Assembly (NCBI RefSeq): GCF_016458305.1
Contig: NZ_JAEMHL010000001.1
Span: 62,001-126,000, forward strand
DNA length: 64,000 bases
Source of the DNA: Geomonas anaerohicana
Lineage (GTDB): Bacteria > Desulfobacterota > Desulfuromonadia > Geobacterales > Geobacteraceae
Reading direction: 5' to 3'
Shown: positions 62,863 through 64,000 of the stretch, piece after piece
How the letters are laid out: every line of letters begins with the position of its first letter
Position numbering within the stretch: the first letter of the stretch is position 1
Translations under genes and position numbers: made by a program
Notes under the pieces: model-generated
Seen by the model: the letters and a program-made list of their open reading frames with translations, nothing else
What the model was told of the DNA's origin: nothing
The model's database searches: none

Positions 62863-62948
62863 GGAGGAATGGCCGAGTGGTTGAAGGCGGCGGTCTTGAA
62901 AACCGTTGAACGAAAGTTCCGTGGGTTCGAATCCTACTTCCTCCGCCA
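62863..62948 (+). tRNA. tRNA-Ser (UGA)
   Basis: 86 bases with encoded CCA. Acceptor GGAGGAA pairs with TTCCTCC; the anticodon loop is CTTGAAA with anticodon TGA; a long variable arm and GGTTCGAATCC T-arm follow. It lies five bases after serS. Confidence 0.96.
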
Positions 62949-62987
62949 TTGATTTAGCGCAGCACACATAGCAGTAGAGGTTGAAAC

Positions 62988-63080
62988 GGAGAGCTGGCCG
63001 AGTAGGTCGAAGGCGCACGCCTGCTAAGCGTGTATACTGGGAAACCGGTATCGAGGGTTCGAATCCCTCGCTCTCCGCCA
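62988..63080 (+). tRNA. tRNA-Ser (GCU)
   Basis: 93 bases with encoded CCA. Acceptor GGAGAGC pairs with GCTCTCC; anticodon GCT in CTGCTAA; long variable arm; T-arm GGGTTCGAATCCC. Second of the serine tRNAs after serS. Confidence 0.96.
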
Positions 63081-63127
63081 CTTTTTTTGCAGTACGCAGT
63101 GCGGTTCTTGCAGCGCCGGAGGTTCTG

Positions 63128-63601
63128 TTGAAGCGGTTGATGAAACTGACGGTTTTGTCTCTCATCGCTCTCGGGTTCGCAGCAGGTTGCAACGAGAAGG
63201 AAAAAACGGAGCAGGCGGCGGTTGCACCTAAGGTGACCGAGGCTCCCTCCACGGTAGTAGTACCGGAGCAGGTGAAGGGCAAGTGGAAGGCGGTGCAGAT
63301 CGAGGTCGCCGACAAGAACGCCCACCTGAAGAAGGTGTACACCCTGGACATAGGTTCCGATTTCAAGCTTCCTGGATCGGACCTGACGCTCAAGGTGGAA
63401 ACGTTTTTACCGCATTTCGTGATGGAAGGGACCACCCTTACTTCCCAGTCCAATGATTTGGTGAATCCCGCGGCACAACTGGTGATCCGGGAGCAGGGGA
63501 AGGAGATTTACAAGGGGTGGTTGTTTTCGCTCTACCCGACCACACATGCGTTTCAGCATCCGCAGTACGGTTTCACACTGGTCGATTACAAGGCCAGTTG
63601 A
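63128..63601 (+). CDS. DUF2155-type lipoprotein
   Basis: About 157 residues. A lipoprotein signal (LTVLSLIALGFAAGC) is followed by a Lys/Glu/Ala linker and a DUF2155 domain (YTLDIGSDFKLPGSDLTLKVETFLPHF, EIYKGWLFSLYPTTHAFQHPQYG). Function unknown; outer-membrane or periplasmic. The start is set at TTG 63128, which has GGAGG five bases upstream; ATG 63140 is the alternative. The longer frame from 62981 runs through a tRNA gene and is not real. Confidence 0.83.
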   Translation: MKRLMKLTVLSLIALGFAAGCNEKEKTEQAAVAPKVTEAPSTVVVPEQVKGKWKAVQIEVADKNAHLKKVYTLDIGSDFKLPGSDLTLKVETFLPHFVMEGTTLTSQSNDLVNPAAQLVIREQGKEIYKGWLFSLYPTTHAFQHPQYGFTLVDYKAS

Positions 63602-63609
63602 TATAGCAT

Positions 63610-63686
63610 GCGCTCGTAGCTCAGCTGGATAGAGCAACGGACTACGAATCCGTAGGTCGGGAGTTCGAATCTCTCCGAGCGCGCCA
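63610..63686 (+). tRNA. tRNA-Arg (ACG), copy 1
   Basis: 77 bases with encoded CCA. Acceptor GCGCTCG pairs with CGAGCGC; anticodon loop CTACGAA with anticodon ACG (read as inosine-modified ICG); T-arm GGGAGTTCGAATCTCTC. Confidence 0.96.
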
Positions 63687-63707
63687 TAAAAAGTAGCACC
63701 GCAGTTT

Positions 63708-63784
63708 GCGCCCGTAGCTCAGCTGGATAGAGCACAAGACTACGAATCTTGGGGCCAGGAGTTCGAATCTCTTCGGGCGCGCCA
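63708..63784 (+). tRNA. tRNA-Arg (ACG), copy 2
   Basis: 77 bases with encoded CCA, anticodon loop CTACGAA, so again ACG. It differs from copy 1 in acceptor, anticodon stem and variable loop, so the two are diverged paralogues rather than a recent duplication. Confidence 0.95.
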
Positions 63785-63791
63785 TATTGAA

Positions 63792-63836
63792 AAACAAAAC
63801 AGCCTCTCCAGATTCACTGGAGGGGCTGTTTTGTTT
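63792..63836 (+). terminator. Terminator after the tRNA-Arg pair
   Basis: Arms 63792-63811 and 63817-63836 pair over 20 positions with one G-U, around the five-base loop ATTCA. The 3' arm ends in TTTTGTTT, which serves as the U-rich tail. Confidence 0.85.
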
Positions 63837-64000
63837 CGTGTGGTCTCTGAGCCTGAGGTCGGTGATGATATGGCATGAAACAGTTTGAAAGGCGACTACT
63901 TCCTTTCCCCCTTCCGCTCCCAGCCCAAAGATGGGGGTCTGCTTCTCTCCACAGCTTCTTTTCTCGTTCCTGCCATTGGTACGAAACGATCGTACCCCGC

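Overview
The window is a GC-rich chromosomal segment of a Geobacter-type deltaproteobacterium (Desulfuromonadales/Geobacteraceae; the repeats and gene set look like the Citrifermentans/Geomonas part of the family, which is an inference). Pointers are a FlxABCD-HdrABC flavin-based bifurcation operon, an NfnAB transhydrogenase, a di-heme peroxidase, a hemerythrin chemoreceptor, SelB, and dense families of short palindromic intergenic repeats. No phage, plasmid, IS element or CRISPR array is visible.

Layout. 1-2.6 kb: 3' part of a hybrid histidine kinase facing a di-heme cytochrome c peroxidase. 2.8-6.2 kb: nfnA-nfnB and an EamA exporter. 6.4-14.0 kb: seven-gene minus-strand operon hdrC-hdrB-hdrA-flxD-flxC-flxB-flxA. 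14.5-20.5 kb: heterodimeric ABC exporter pair and selB. 20.6-21.2 kb: a DUF559 endonuclease gene lying exactly between two inverted copies of the commonest repeat, which supply its ribosome binding site and its stop codon. 21.2-25.4 kb: hemH, a 59-aa CxxC protein, a MoxR ATPase and an unfamiliar 654-aa TraB/DUF5682-like protein. 25.6-27.5 kb: chemoreceptor with a hemerythrin domain. 27.7-33.4 kb: SCO1 and a caa3-type (A2) cytochrome c oxidase with ctaB, then a tiny Cys/His protein. 33.4-38.7 kb: porin with PstS-like protein, kbl-tdh, and a PstS-like lipoprotein. 38.8-43.3 kb: cmoAB, a repeat-rich AT island, a tiny lipoprotein, a CheY-like regulator, a second tiny Cys/His protein, an M28 peptidase. 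43.4-46.7 kb: ovoA-ovoB (ovothiol). 46.9-54.5 kb: guaC, MFS carrier, dus, a SlyD-type isomerase with an internal Cys/Asp-rich insertion, YceH, DUF2288, DUF1847 and a Tat-exported superoxide reductase. 54.7-59.5 kb: KimA-like transporter followed by a short KdpD/KdpE two-component pair. 59.5-64 kb: flagellin, thpR, serS, two tRNA-Ser, a DUF2155 lipoprotein and two tRNA-Arg.

How the parts fit. Two electron-bifurcating machines (NfnAB; Flx-Hdr) sit within 12 kb and would balance NADH, NADPH, ferredoxin and a low-potential thiol/disulfide couple in an anaerobe. A second theme, spread over the window, is oxygen and peroxide handling: peroxidase, hemerythrin receptor, caa3 oxidase with its copper chaperone and farnesyltransferase, ovothiol synthesis and superoxide reductase. 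The most unusual items are the repeat-embedded DUF559 gene, the repeat translated inside an ABC exporter, the Cys/Asp insertion in the FKBP protein, and the MoxR/TraB-like pair. Function calls rest on reading motifs by eye; no search was run.
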